A stretch of DNA of 64,000 nucleotides from Puffinus mauretanicus. Its lineage: Eukaryota; Chordata; Aves; Procellariiformes; Procellariidae. Under the pieces are notes generated by a model. It searched no databases. It was not told the origin of the DNA and saw only the letters and a list, made by a program, of their open reading frames with translations. The position numbers and the translations under genes were made by a program. This document shows positions 1-33,000 of the stretch, piece by piece (the first letter of the stretch is position 1; each line of letters starts with the position of its first letter). The DNA is taken from positions 3,162,001-3,226,000 of the forward strand of contig JAJKFH010000374.1 in the NCBI GenBank assembly GCA_023333565.1, read 5' to 3'.

Positions 1-19356
<19,356 letters not shown>

Positions 19357-19397
19357 CCGCGGGGCTCCGCCGCGCGCAGCACCGGCCCGGGCGCGGC

Positions 19398-19417
19398 GCA
19401 TCCTGGGAGACAGAGTC
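19398..19417 (+). promoter_or_regulatory. ZNF143/SBS-like motif, copy 1
   Basis: The sequence gcatcctgggagacagagtc resembles the reverse complement of the SBS element bound by ZNF143 (core CTGGGA followed by tGTAG), with mismatches in the second half. It is weaker than the second copy 45 bp downstream. Confidence 0.45.
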
Positions 19418-19440
19418 CGGGGCGGGCGGGAGGGGCGCGG

Positions 19441-19462
19441 GGCACGCTGGGAGATGTAGGCC
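19441..19462 (+). promoter_or_regulatory. ZNF143/SBS-like motif, copy 2
   Basis: The stretch containing GCACGCTGGGAGATGTAGGC keeps both the CTGGGA core and the TGTAG half of the ZNF143/SBS element. It has the same orientation as copy 1 and lies about 100 bp upstream of the GSTZ1 start codon. The element is common in bidirectional CpG promoters. Confidence 0.55.
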
Positions 19463-19558
19463 TGCCGGGGCGGCGGCGGTCACGGCGGCAGCCGAGCCCT
19501 AGTTGAGGGGGCGGCCCTAGGCCGACACTGCAGCCCTCGCGGGGAGTCGCGGCGCGGG

Positions 19559-22500
19559 ATGAGCTCTGCCGCGGCCAAGGTACGCGGTGCTGGCTTTGCG
19601 CTCTCTTTGCGGAGCGTCGCCGCCGGGCGGGAGGGGAGCGAGGGGAGATGGCGGCGGCAGCGCTAGAGGGAGCGGGGCTTGGGGTGGCGGCTCTCCGCCT
19701 CGCTCGGTTTGGCCTTGCCGCCGGCCGCGGCAGCTGACTGGGATCGCGGCCTAAATCAGCTTCTGGTACCCCGGACCCCGGCAAGGCCGGGCTGGGGGTT
19801 GCCGAGAGGACTGCAGCCCCCTGCACAGCGTCTCTCACATGGATCGCCGCTGCCGCGGTCTGCGCCCAGGTCTCTGTCTCAGCGGAGAGCAAGGAATTTG
19901 CCCCCATGCTAAATAAAACTAATGCCTTTCAAAGCAGTGGTGGTGTTTACTTAAGATAGTTTATCCATGTGAGCTGTTAACACCAACGCCTGCTGCAGAG
20001 ATACTGATAGTTTAGGAGCAAACCTGTTCCTTCTGCTTATACCTTTACATTTTAACCCAGTGGAATACAAGCGGTGCCTTTCGGACACCGAGGTTTCCCC
20101 TACGCAAGCCTCCACGGGTTTTCTCTCATGTCCCAGGTGGGCGGCTGCTCCTGCGTCGGTCTGTGTGTGCAGGCTGCTTGGGGCGATGGGTCTCAGGAAA
20201 CAGGTGAAAGACTTGGCCTTTCCGTGTGCATCCTGAATATAGCCTGGAAAGAGGTGGTATCCAGAGAAGACCATACTGAAGCAGACAGGCTTGGAAATCT
20301 GAGAGCTCAACACACAAAGTTTGTGGTGTCTCTTCCATCTTCCTGAAAAGTGAAATGCATTTCCCAGATTTTTACTCTGTATTGGGATTTAAACCCAAAC
20401 TTTCCTCACTGCACCACTGATGCTGGAAATGAAAACAGAACCAAACCAGAAATCTCAGTAAACATCAAGCAAATGTCGTCCTCCTGCTATCCTCCCAGCT
20501 CCAGCTGGTCTAACCTGCAGCTTAAGGCGATTGTACCTCACAGGGTTGTAAATGGAAGCAGTTCTTCGCCATTACTTTCCTGGCCTGTGCTCAGCTCTTC
20601 CTCCAAGGAAGACTAGATATAATGTCACTCTGTGACCTGTCCACTGAGGAAAAAATGCTCCTGCTGTCTCTAGTCTTTACTTACCTGATTGTTTTGCCTG
20701 TGATCTGCCCTGCCGCTGGGAGCAAAACAGCATGAACTTAAGGGATCGCTCCAGGCCCCAGCCTCTGGAGACACAGTTCCCAGCTGAGGGATGGGTTGTT
20801 TTCCATGTTCTTTTTGGTGAAATCCCCCGGGGCCTTGAAATTATAGAGTGAAGCAATTAGCTTAGCACAATTTATTGCAAATGATAGCACAGGCTGCAAA
20901 AACAACGAAGAAATGTAGAGAGGATCAGGCGAAATGTCTCTGGCAGCTGGGAGGCCAGAGTCCAAAACAGATGCGGTGAAGCACATGAATTTCTGAGCCA
21001 AAAAATCATCGGCAAAGTCCCCAGGAAAAACAAGTAAAAATAGTATGTCATGAATGCTTTTGGAGTCATAGTTTCTGTTTCTTTCCCTGCAACCCAGCAG
21101 GTTAGATTTTTGAAAAAAAGCGTAACTAAGATTTCTAATGCCCTGATTCCAGAAGCAGAGAATTTAAGAAAATCAGTAAACACTTTGTCCACGAAAGTGT
21201 TGCCAATACTGCCATCACTTCCCTCCTCACTTATAAACCATTTCGCCAGTAAACTTTGACTAGAGTAATTTAATCAAATGCACACCTCATTTAAAGTTAT
21301 TTGAACCAATCTAAACTGTAAGAGAAGCGTTAAGTTTACAAAGAGGACTGGAGCACAGAGATCCTCGGGGTCTCTCTGGTTTTCTGTTTACAGATTGTGT
21401 GTCAGTGAGCAAAAAACTGCCGCCTTCTGTCTTGCTGTCAGTCTCTGGTATAATTTCTATGCATTTTGGGAGGGTGGAGACAGAGAGATCACTGGCATGC
21501 CATGGGATCTATGGAAGGAAGGAGAGACATGATTATGGGTTTATTTAGAGACATGCATGAGTACCAATTTCCTGTGTGGAAAGAAAAGACCATAACACAA
21601 AAATGTTTTGTACAAAGTTGGCCTGGTAGCAGAGTAGCAGCCTCTCCCAGGCCTGCAACGTAGAAAACCCTCTGCACCAGCTGGTACTGATGGGAGGAGG
21701 GCTGCAGGAGGAGCTTAAGGGACCTCCCCGCAAAGGCAGCCCCTGTTCTGGGAGCTGGCTGCTGTTCCCCAGTAAAACAGAAATTCTGCATGTGGCTTCG
21801 GTTTCCTTGTTTTGTTTCCTAGGGCTCTATTTCTGCATTGGCAACTGCTGAGAGCCTGACAGGCTCTCTAGATATCTTCTTTATTTCTGGAGAAAAAGCT
21901 AGGGAAATAAGGATGGTCCCTAAGCGTGCTTCCAAGCTCAAAGCCGGTTAATGGTTCTGCTCTCAGGGCTGGGGCTGCAGCACAACACACGGAGAAGCGG
22001 GTGCAGGTGACTGTAGTTGCTCAGGATTGAATCTGACTGGTTGGGTTTTGTGTCCTGGGCACAGACTGGGGGGCATAGTCCTTTTCTCATTGGCTGTAGG
22101 AGAGAAGCCTTCCCCCATCCCAACTGAGTTAAAAGGGAAAGCAAAGAGGTTGTTTTTATTTCCTGGAGTAGATTGCACACATTGACCATGGCATCTGAAA
22201 AGGTGAGACACTGGACAGGGTGGAAGCGTCTGGGAAGGCCGCCTCGGTGCTGGAGTTGAGGTAGAGATGAATTGTCTGCCCTCTTGCCCTTCATCTCAAA
22301 CAGCAGAAGCTGTTTGGAAAGAGGCCTGGCCCTGCTCTGCGTGGCTGGAAAAGCTATTTCATGCCATGCAAATACCCAGTGCAGGTGCTTGGCACAATCA
22401 GTGGGGAATTTGTTTCAAAAATCTAATATGGGATAGAAGTTAGCAACATCTGATAGGGACGAAGAGGGAAGCTTTGTAGATGGTAATTTTAAGGTCACTT

Positions 22501-25500
22501 GTGCATTGTGGGAAACATCAGGTGCAACTAAATATTCAGAGGGCCAGCATGAAAGACAGTGATACTACCTGTACGCCCAAAATAGGAACAGTCACTTTCA
22601 GAAAGGAGCCCTCTCTCCCCCAAACGTTGCTCTTCCCTGTCTTACAGCTCCTGAAATGCCTTCTGTTCATGCATTGTTCTCCTTACAATACTCTGGTGTT
22701 CCCACCGTGTAACCACTTTATCTCTCTCTCTCCTTAGCCGATACTTTATAGTTATTTCCGAAGCTCCTGCTCTTGGAGAGTAAGAATCGGTAAGATCCAG
22801 TGTTGATCTCTCTTTTATTGTCTTGGTGTTATTGCAGTATTCTCCCCCTTACTAACCCGATTAATCAGTCACTTATTAAGAGAGATAACAGCAAACATGA
22901 ACCTGGAACAGTGAGGCATTTCCCCAGTCGGGGGGAAGGGAATACCACAGCTTACCTGGCTCAGGGGGAAGGGAGAGGAACAGACAGGAGGGTTTTGCTC
23001 AGCCTGCAGCTAGTTAGAGGGAATTACTCCTTTTGTAAAGCTAACAGATGGCTGTTTCTTCCACGTTATCTAGAGGGGCCCTACACTCTGTTTTTACATG
23101 GATACTGCCTCAGACTCTGGTCTGCCTAGTCTTCAGAGCTGACCAGGGCTGGGAATGGTCCCTACTTGTACTGAAACGGTCTTAAGCAAGGTTTTGCAGG
23201 TGAGCACAGGGCCCCCTGCCCTCTATAAGCCAAATCAGGAGGGGCTGTGCTGCAAAGAGTGGTAAAGCTTATTTTGAAAAATGCAGTGATTTTGTCAGGA
23301 CTGATCTTTAGTGCCTTGGTCCTTCATTTGCCAGAGCACTATCTTCTCGGTGGACTCAGGCCATCTTTCTTGAGGGATAGGGTCTTTTTTGGTTTTAAAG
23401 CCATTCTTTTTTTCAAATGGAGATGGTAACATTTCCCTGAGCCCATTACTGATGAAACCTGTCTCAATGTGCCTGTCTGAAGCTGTACACTCTGCTCTTC
23501 CTAGCACTGGCTCTGAAAGGGATTTCCTATGACCTGGTGCCAGTGAACCTCCTGAAGGACGGGGGACAGCAGGTAAGGGTACAGCTACCATTGCTCTCTC
23601 CAGGGGTACTGAACTTGGGGATCATTGGGAGAATTGGGATTAGCACTAGAAAGTTCACAGGCAAAGTCACTGAATTCCTCACCGCTTCTCTGTAATTAAT
23701 AGTTGCTTTCAGCCAGTATTCCCTGGCATGCAAGACAGAGGGCGAAGATGACTGCAGGAGACGAAAGGTTTTTTCCTCTCTTAAACATCTGTGACTGAAT
23801 TTCATAAGGCTGAAGATCTTTTGCTCCTGCTTACCATGATATAACTGAACGTATCTGGTGCACTGACTCAGAGAAGCTGCACTGCAATTTAAACACAGGC
23901 TCAACCTCCTTCAATTAGCACCAGAAAGTGTGTGTGTGGCAGGGGGTGTATGTCCAAAAGATGCTAAATGATATAGCAAGGGGCTGCAAAGGGCCTGCCA
24001 AAGGAAACAGTGGGTTGCCAGAAGAGATCTTCACTGAGAACTTATTCGGGGGGCCCTAGCAGGGAGTTGTGCACCTAGTAGTACCACTGGCTTGATGTGC
24101 CAAGACGGAGTTGGAGACCTAGAACAGTAATAGTGATACTGCTGTAGTACCACCCATCCTGAGCTTTATATTCATGGTTTATCAAGAGGTAAGGCAGTCT
24201 GGCCCTGGATGCAGTGATCCATGAGCCCCAGTGAGAGCTTGCTGTAGGCTAATAATACAGCATAACTTACTGCAAACATTAGTACTGAGGTAGAGGGATA
24301 AGCCAGGAAAAAAAATTATTTGCTAACTGGGTTCTAGGGGAAGAAAACAAGGAAGAAGAATTTCTTGTTGCAGTAGAGTAATCTCGGGTTTGTTTCCACA
24401 GTTTTCTGCTGAATTCAAGGCAGTGAATCCAATGCAGCAAGTCCCAGCCTTGAAAATTGATGGCATCACCCTTTCTCAGTCAGTGAGTTACCAGCCACAT
24501 CCCTGTCAACCATTCACTCCAGCCTGCTGCCTGGTCTGGAGGGGATGGCTTTGCCCCATCTTTTCCCCCAGAGCTCTCCTCTATGCATTGGAAAAAGATG
24601 GCATTTGTGGTAAACAATCCCACTTGGGAGCAGAAATAGCACATAGCCTCTGCTCGGAAACTGCTGTCAAGGATTTAAGCTCAATTCAGCTTTGGTTTGT
24701 AACTCCACAGCTGAACCCTGTGCAGTTTGTAGTCTAACTTAGATGGCTGTGCCAGGGTTTACCTGAAATTACAGCTGGGCTAAATGACAACAAGGCCCCA
24801 AGCAGACATCGAAGGGGATATTCTGTTGCTTGGATTGGTAACAAACTTCATTCAAAAGCTGTTGTATTCTTTTGGATCAGCTCCCCTTTCCCAGGTGTTC
24901 AGGATACGAACTTTTCTTTGGCTCTCCAATAACCTCCCCTTATCTCTTTGTTCATTACAGCTAGCTATAATTCATTACCTAGAAGACACCCGTCCTAACC
25001 CCAGGCTCCTGCCCCAAGATCTGAGGAAGAGAGCCCAAGTCAGAATGATCGCTGATCACATTGTCTCTGGCATTCAGCCACTCCAGGTATTGCCTTGTCA
25101 TATCCATGCAAATGAGAAAACCAGGATGGGTTTCCAGGAGTCTGTATCTCTGAAAAGCTCAGTCTCTTTAAATTGTTGCCAGCCAAGAGAGTGGCAGACC
25201 TTAAGACTGTGTGTTAGCAGATGAAATCTTTGCTTAGCCTCTGCCTGATCTGCCAATGGCAACAATACAGTATTTCCTACAAAGAAAATCCTATAGCACC
25301 CCAGGGTTCTTTCCAGAAACAGCTGAACCCATATGGTTTCACTGCTGGGTCTAGGATGTTTTAGGAAGAAGACAACTGAGCAGTCCAAAGAGCAGAGGCA
25401 AAGGGATACCCTGGCAGCTGTTACAGAAGGACAGTCCCAAGAGAGAGATATGGCAGGATGCATGATTCAGTGAGGGTGAGGTCCAGGCTGACCCAGCAGG

Positions 25501-28500
25501 CTGAACTCAGGCTGGGGGTTCAGGCTTGGCAACTCCTCATCTCCCCTCTCCTCCACTGAATGAGGCAGTGGGCAAGATCCAGCCAGCAGCGGTCAATCTA
25601 ACCTGGAGATCGCTTGTCTTCACAGAACCTGAGCATCCTGAAACAAATGGGGGAGAAAAAAATGGAATGGGCTCAGAACTGCATCGCATCTGGCTTTCAA
25701 GGTGATTCATCCAAAATGATCAGCACTTCGACTGATCCTTCAAAATGCTGCACTGCTGGGGTCCTACTTTCCTCTTCAAGCAGAACAACAGATCTCCCTA
25801 GGCTGGTGTGCCAGGGCCCTGCCCTGCTGGCAAAGACAGTGCCCTTCCTGCCCAGAGTGCCTTGTCCAGGACTGGTAGCTCTCCAGGGTCTCTGAGGAAA
25901 GATGCTGTCCACAGGGTGCTTCCACTGCTGCGCACAGAAGAGGGGAAGCCTGGGGCCATCCTGTACACCGCAGCAGTTGATTCACCCTGAAGCATGAGGG
26001 CTGACAGCACTTCTCCTTTCCACCCAGCTGCTCCCAAGCTAGTGCCTTTTACTTTAAAGTTCTATCGATCTATACTTATATGCTTTTGTAATCAGACAAA
26101 AGATATCTGATGGCAAACTCCCACAGAATCTAGCAAGTAGCAGAGTATTTCTTTACCTCCCTGGGAGAAATAGGGTGCTTTTTGTTTCCTCAAAACCCTT
26201 TCCCCCATGTGCTGGAATGGCAGGCCCATCTTCACTTCTGGACAGATGGAAACTGAACCTTTGCATTTTTCCCCTCCCCACTCACATATCTCTATATTGT
26301 CCTCTTAGTATTTCAGGTGCATTGCCTGAAGCAGCTGAAATCACTCTGGGTCCCAAAAAGCTGAAGGACCCTAAAGACTCCCATAACTATGCTGTTGTAA
26401 AATTTCTGTTCCTTCTAGGTTTTGTCCCAAATTGTTCCTTTTTCATACTCAGCTCACGGTCAAAATGCCCTTGTTCGTAATTCCCAGTCTAAAAGGCCTT
26501 TGGTGTCCCTTTCAAATGAATTTCCAATGCCTCACTCCAGTGTACCACCTCTCTTGACAGCGCTGGAGCAGATTCTGCAGCACACTGCTGGGCACTACTG
26601 TGTGGGGGATGAAGTAAGTATCTGAGAGAGTGTTGTGTACCATTGGAGAACTGAAAACCCCAGTATATTCCATAAAATAGGAAAGGAAATTAGTTGTGGA
26701 GACACAGCACAACCCCATCCTGTGCCTGGAGTTACATGCAGTACCTTCACCATAAGAAAAACAGCTGCGTGGATCCTACTTAGGCCATTACTGAATTGCA
26801 AATATTTACGGAGATGTTTACTTGTCTCTGCTGTTAACCTGCTGATGGCCAGATTCTGCAGCTGTATCTAGGATCTGGCTGCTACCTGAGGACGTGGAAA
26901 CAGATTATTTATATTTCATCTTTAAGAGATTTGGAGTTCAGAGTGTCCCATCATAGGGGCAAAGCTTGGCTCAGGAAACACAGGTTCAGTTCTTAGCTCT
27001 GCCCTGTGGAACCTTTAACCAAGTTGTATTGTATTTTTCTGCTCTGTTTGACCAATTTTAACATGGACAGATTTCAGAGAGCTCACATACAAGCTGTTCT
27101 GACCCTTACCAAGCTAGAGGCCACTCAGGCCTCCTCCATTTAGTAGTCCTGTTTGGCAGGCAATTGGATCTTTCCTATAAAAGCCTAAGAAAAAAGGAAG
27201 GCTCCTGGAACATGCTGTGATGCAGAGGATTGTCTAGTAGGAGGCTTATGGAACTGAAGCCCTTGGTGGGCAAAGGCTAGTTACGAGATCTTATGCTGGA
27301 GAAAAATGTGTGCTCTGAAAGGGCTTTGTGACCTGGGGCGCGGGGTGGGGGCAGCTGCCTCTGTGCGCATAGGCAGCTAGCTGTATTGTCCTTGAGTCTT
27401 CTTTTCAGGTTGTGAGTCCCGGAGCCTGTGTGCAAAGGCCCTGTCACATATCAGGTCTTGACATTGGCAGGAGCTGCTTGATACTCCTGCAATGCAAACA
27501 AGTAAAACTTACTCATCTTTTCCCAGCCATGCAAACTCCCCCCTCCCTGCATCGCCTCCTTCTGCAGCTTGCCAGCAGACTTGTTTGATCAGAGGCAGCT
27601 GCCATAGAATCACTGTGTTCTTGAGGTCATCATGATCAGCTGGTAAATATGAAGCTCCCTAAAGGATGATGGCTGCTTCTACCAGTGATTGCTATGAAGT
27701 TCCTTTCCTTGTACCATTGTCGTATTATTAATGCTGGATTAAAGAATGAGATTGTTGTGACAACTCCTCTGTACTGGCTGATAAAATAATTTCTATCCTG
27801 CTCTCAAAGTCTGCCACCATGGCGAAGCACATAGATGGGCTCTGAGTTACTCTGACCCCTTTTCTCTGCTACATTTGCAGGTTTCCATGGCTGATCTGTG
27901 CTTGGTGCCTCAAGTTGCCAATGCTGAAAGGTAATTAAGGCTAAGCTTGACGCACTCTTCAAGAGTGCCTACTCCTTGTGCTGGGCTGTCAGAGCTTACC
28001 TTCTGCTGCTCCTTGTGCCTGTTAGGAAAGCATCCCTCCTGCCTGCCCTACCCAGTTATGGATTCTTCTCTGCATGAATTTTCCTATGTCATAAATACTG
28101 TCGCTTTTGGAAGTTCTTGGAAATAAGGAGCTGTGCTCTCTTCTCAGAGGCCCCTGGAGGAAACCTGATCTATGTCCTTAGAAAAGCTAAGGTTGCCTGC
28201 ACTCCACATCCTCTCTCCCTGTTTGACCTATATTTACACTGCACACAGAGGGAAAAGATTAATCTGACTGTATTTGTTGAAAGCCTTAAACCTATGCAAG
28301 TAGTGGCTGCATGATTCCCAGGAAAAGCATAATGCCTTCTTACCCCGTGCTGCACACTATGTAAAAGCCTAATGAAGATGGAAGAACTAACTAACCTTTT
28401 CTCTAGCATTTGTTTTTAACCCTACAAGGACGAACCTTTTCTCTTAATGCAAATGTACCCCAGCCCCAGTGAGATTCTCCCATACTGGGCAGGCTCAGTA

Positions 28501-28699
28501 CATTGCCCTTCTGCTCACTGCTGCACTGGCTGCCTGACTCATAGTACCTCACAAATTATTTTCCTTTTGCAGATTCAAAGTGGACATGGGTCCATATCCC
28601 ACAATAACCAGAATAAACAAAACTCTCCTGGAGCTAGAGGCATTCAAAGTAAGCCACCCATCCCGGCAGCCAGATACTCCTGCAGAGCTGCGAGCTTGA
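19559..28699 (+). CDS. GSTZ1: Glutathione S-transferase zeta 1 / maleylacetoacetate isomerase (9 exons, complete)
   Basis: Cytosolic and mitochondrial enzyme that isomerises maleylacetoacetate to fumarylacetoacetate in phenylalanine/tyrosine breakdown, using glutathione. Exons: 19559-19579, 22738-22789, 23505-23572, 24402-24482, 24961-25086, 25626-25701, 26561-26613, 27881-27930, 28573-28699. The total is 654 nt, 217 aa plus stop (human 216 aa), and every junction is in phase. The N-terminal thioredoxin-like domain has the zeta-class active-site motif [17 protein letters not shown], with Ser16-Ser17-Cys18 as the glutathione-binding residues. [19 protein letters not shown] is the cis-proline region. 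The helical C-terminal domain includes [20 protein letters not shown], and the protein ends TPAELRA, as in the human enzyme. The first exon codes for only seven residues (MSSAAAK). The gene shares its promoter with POMT2 and converges on the kelch gene. Confidence 0.97.
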
Positions 28700-29356
28700 A
28701 GCCCTTCTACTCATTAAATCAAGTAAGCTGAAGTGTCAAAGAGGACAACATCTACAGCTTGAGTGCTGTAGGACTTCAGTGCCAGCAGGAAGCCCTAGTA
28801 CTATTGTCTCACTTTCATCTGGGTGGGAAGAAGGACAGAGGACCTGGAAGTAGCCTGGATGACATACAGGAGCTATGCCCATGCTGGAAAGCTTGCAGCT
28901 ACTTCTGACTATGTTTTTTCTATCTGATGTATCTCCATGAAGCAGATTAAAGCAAAAGCATCCTTAATTATCAGAAGTCCCCTTTGTATGGCTTTGGGTT
29001 GGGGAATCTGGCCACAAACTGTGAGGCATTGAGCCAATTCTGGACTCTCCACAGGGGCTGCTTCTTTGTATCATCTAAAGAGCATCAGGGAACTAGTGTG
29101 CACACCTGCTACTAACCTAGCGGGCCTGCTTGTCCTTGCAGTTGCCTCAGAGCTATGGCATAATCATCAGTGCCATGGATATAAACAGTAAGAGCTAGTC
29201 TCTGACAGAAGACAGCTTAATCCCAACCCTTGTTGGGTCCCATGGGTCTTGCAAGAGCCAACAGTCAATGGCAATGACAATGACAAGAGAATTAGTACCT
29301 GGGACAGCTGATTTGTACCTCTTCCTTATGCCTAGCAGCAGTCTTGCAGAATTTAT

Positions 29357-29362
29357 AATAAA
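29357..29362 (+). terminator. Polyadenylation signal AATAAA of GSTZ1
   Basis: Canonical AATAAA 658 nt after the GSTZ1 stop codon, on the coding strand. It predicts a 3' end near 29375-29390, well short of the convergent kelch gene. Confidence 0.6.
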
Positions 29363-29948
29363 GGTCCGTCTAGAGCAAAGCTAGGTGGTTGTGCCATAGT
29401 CAGCAAGACACAACCAACTCACTCCCATATGCTGAAAATGATGGCATTCTCTTCCTTTTCCCAGACACTGTTCTAGGTGTTTTCCTAGTCCTCAGCTGCA
29501 GACTATTGCCCAAGGGAATCCCACCCCAGATTCCCGCCAAACCAGAATGATGCCTGTACTTTCACAAGGTGAGGACCTTCCAAGCAGCAGGAGTAAATCC
29601 CATTCCACTCATCCCAAAGGAAACCCAACACCTGAGTCACCTTCAAAGCTGAAAGCACCCCGGGAATTCCAGCCCAGAAACCTGTAGGGCAAGAAGGGAA
29701 ACCCAGAAGCCTGGGACTGTGTTCCTGTGCAGGCTCAGCTCAGATCCCACTGAATGTTTTGGCACCCAAGCCCAGGTACCAAGCCAGGGATATGGGAGTG
29801 AATTTCTCCAGCCTAATGCTGTATATCAGCTACCCTAAGAGGGCAATACCCATGGCCTTCAGAAAGACTTTACAAACCCGTGATCTCTTGTGCCAAGGTA
29901 GCATTCACCTACATATAGATACTTGGACTGCCACATTGCTTGGACTCA

Positions 29949-29954
29949 TTTATT
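29949..29954 (-). terminator. Polyadenylation signal AATAAA of the kelch gene
   Basis: AATAAA on the minus strand (tttatt on the plus strand), starting 63 nt past the kelch-gene stop codon. The predicted 3' UTR is therefore short, about 80-100 nt. Confidence 0.55.
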
Positions 29955-30016
29955 GCCATCCATGTCCGTATTCAGAAGAGCCCTTGCTGTTCCAGGCTCA
30001 TTCTGAGTATTGTGCA

Positions 30017-33000
30017 TTATCCTAGGTCCAGCTGGATCTTGACTGTGCTGTTGTAAAGTGTCCCGGCACAGTTGGAGCCCCCAAAGACCAACACCGTGTG
30101 CAGGTTATGCTCCTCTTTGTTCTCCTTGTCCACATCCATCAGGTGGGCAGGAGTCAGGTCAAGCAATGTGTGGCCAGCTCGGGGCACAGAGCAGAGGTCG
30201 TGGTGGATCACCGTGCTCCACGAAAGAGTATCTGAAGTAGAAAGGGGCTATCAATACTGACAAGCCCATTCCTAGTGCAAGGGATGAAACAAATGGACCA
30301 GACTAGGTGTTCAGAAACTGCAGCCCAATAGTCCCTTTCAGCTATGGAAACAGGGAGGGAGGGTCACTCACCTAGGTGGAAGACAAAGGCATCCTGCAGG
30401 GCTCCCTTGGCATTGCAGCCTCCACTGATCAGAACCTTCTGGTCCGACACAGCCACCGCTGCATGAAAACTGCGATGAAAGCAAAGCCGAAAGGCGACTA
30501 CAGCAAAACCTGCTGGGGTTGCCTCAGTCAGCAACGGGCAGACTTCAGCAGGAGGCTGGGGGCTTAAGCTGCAGAATGGAAGTTAACTTCTGCTTCTCTT
30601 CTGCCCTGACTTGCTGAATAACCCTGAAAGAGCTGTTTGTTTGCCTCTGCAGGTCAGGCCATAATCAGGCCTGAAAAGCACCTCATTATCTTAGAAGGAG
30701 CTATCAAAAGTCCTACGTTTTGCTCTATAGAGTGAGATAGCAGGCTAGCTGGGCTTTGGTCTGATTTAGGTCATTGTTCTAGCGTGCAATAGTGTCCCTT
30801 TAGGAACAGCATAGTCCTGGTACAAGAGTTTCTTCCTCTGTGTGTGTGTGTTGTTCTCCAGGTACTGCGGAGGCCAAACAGCAGGCAATACAGTTCACTA
30901 GCACACAGCAGAAAACTTCCCCTAGCCTGAAAGACAAATTTCCAGGGAGACTAAGGAGCCTGTACCCCCCACACTCTACAGGCACCAACTAGGACAGCAC
31001 AGGAATTTCTGGTCCCACAGCAGAGGGGCCATCCACTGTATTTTGACTAGTGGGACAGAGATATGCAACTGGGTCTCATCACAAGCACCGTTTAAACCTA
31101 GCTTCAAAGAGAAAGGACAGAGGAAGAAGATAGCTCCTGGGTCTGCAACAGGATCTTACCAACGTGCGGAAGGCTGTCCTGCAAGGAGGGGGACTGGTGT
31201 GTACTCCATGAAACCTGACAACCAGGGGAAAGGCAGGTGAAATGTCCAAAAAGCTCAGCCTCATAACTAGACAAAAACTTCCATACTCTGCCACATCAGC
31301 AACCTGCCCTCTCTATTACCCAGCTTCTTCCAAAAAAGCAGTCTCTTGTTTTTCCCCATTCTCTCCCCTCTTACCCCAGAAAGAGTTTTTTTACCCCATA
31401 GTTTTCCATCTCCATTGCCTACTCAGGAGTTTGTATGTTAATCCTGCCTTCCCATCAAGCGTGCCTCATTCCCCTGTCCCTGCCTTAGAACAGACCTTCC
31501 CAAGGCAGCCACCTGGCACAGACTTTCTTACCCAAATCCAGGATGTGCATGTCACTGAGGTAGAGAGAAGTCCTCCGACCCCCAAAAATCAGCAGCTTGT
31601 TCTTCAGTAGAGTAGCTGAATGCCTGGGCAGAGAAGAAACAAGTGAACAAAGCATCTTCAGCAAGTTCCCAAAACTGATCTTTCAGCCTTGTCTTCTGCT
31701 ATTGGGCTGCCATAGCTTCAGTCTCACCGGCCTCTACCCCCAGCCACTGCAGCCGAAAGACAGAATCCCATCACGATTCATGACGGGAGATACTGGGAGT
31801 CACATCGCTCAAAGCATAGCCGTATCTTAAGGAGCAAACGGTGGAGAACAACCACCTAATATTTAGGAAATTATGCTGGGGTGGGAGGGAAGGTGAGCAG
31901 AGGTTTCCTGCTCTATTTTGGAGGGCTGGAATAAGAGCACTCTCACCCAAGCCTAGGCAGAGGCTTCTCCCCTTCTGAGATGGGCTGATACCAAATTTCA
32001 TGCTCTGGATTGAAGACATAGAGCACATTGCTGCAGGGTGCAGCTGCCAGTGATGCCTTTTTGGGGAAAGTCCCTCCGAAAACAAAGAGCTCCTTGCGGT
32101 AGATAGTTGCACTGTGGTAGGTGAGCACTGGCATCCTCCCTTTAGCCTGGAAAAAGTTCAACATATGTTTGTTATGAGAAGTGCATTATTTGCTGCATGG
32201 CCCGTAGGAAAGGGGCCCACATCATGCAGTGAGTTTGACAAGTCCCAATTTTCACTTTATTGGCTCCCCAGCCAGATCTTTGCCACACAGGCAGACAGTA
32301 CATCCTTTGCATACTCTGCACCACCAGAATGCTCTGATGAGAGAAGTCAACCTTCCACCCCAGCTTCCTCAGAAGAAGACAGAGAACAGAAAGATCTCAT
32401 CCAGGCTTATTCTGTAAAAGCCATCTTGTGCCTTAGCCAGGAAAGAGACAGACAGTCCCTCGCTGACAGGGCCCTCTGCAAGGACATGACAGGCAACTGA
32501 AGAGCTCAGAGATCTGCTGTGCCCAGAGCAGTCCCTGATTTGAGAAGACCAGCTCCTCACCTCAGCATCCAGTGCAGCTCTCGACAGCACCATATAAAAT
32601 GAGAGGCCATTTCCCTCTGCCGCTTGTACAGTACCTCCCACCCACGACCTTGGTCAGACACAGCGCTCTGCAGCAACCATTTTTTCCCCTTGCTTCATTC
32701 ATTGTAGGTACAGCCCCTGGTTTCTGCCAAGCTTGTGGCCTTTCAACATAGCCGCCTTCTATCTGTCAATCCCAACTAAGCAGCTCAGACAACCTGCAGC
32801 AACAGTGGACCAAGACTACTGGAATAAGGATACGGGCACATCGATTGTCACATTCAGGCAGGACCTGCCACCCCTACTGTGCTTTTGTCTTGGAAGAGCT
32901 ACAGTACTTACAGCCACGAGGAGCCATTTCCAGGTGACTGTGTCCAGAATGTAGATGCCGCTGTAGTCTTTGCCCTCCCTTATGCCCCCAAAGATGTAGA

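Larger units (their letters stand above)
19357..19558. promoter_or_regulatory. Bidirectional CpG-rich promoter between POMT2 and GSTZ1
   Basis: The start codons of POMT2 (minus, 19356) and GSTZ1 (plus, 19559) are 202 bp apart. The interval sits in a CpG-dense block of roughly 18750-19720 that also covers both first exons. No TATA box is seen. Both 5' UTRs must start within or very near this interval. Confidence 0.8.
28700..30016. other. GSTZ1 3' UTR and gap to the convergent kelch gene
   Basis: No coding exon is supported here. The first part is the GSTZ1 3' UTR up to the AATAAA at 29357. The last part holds the reverse-strand signal for the kelch gene at 29949-29954. Between the two predicted 3' ends about 550 bp remain in which I see no feature. 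Confidence 0.6.
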
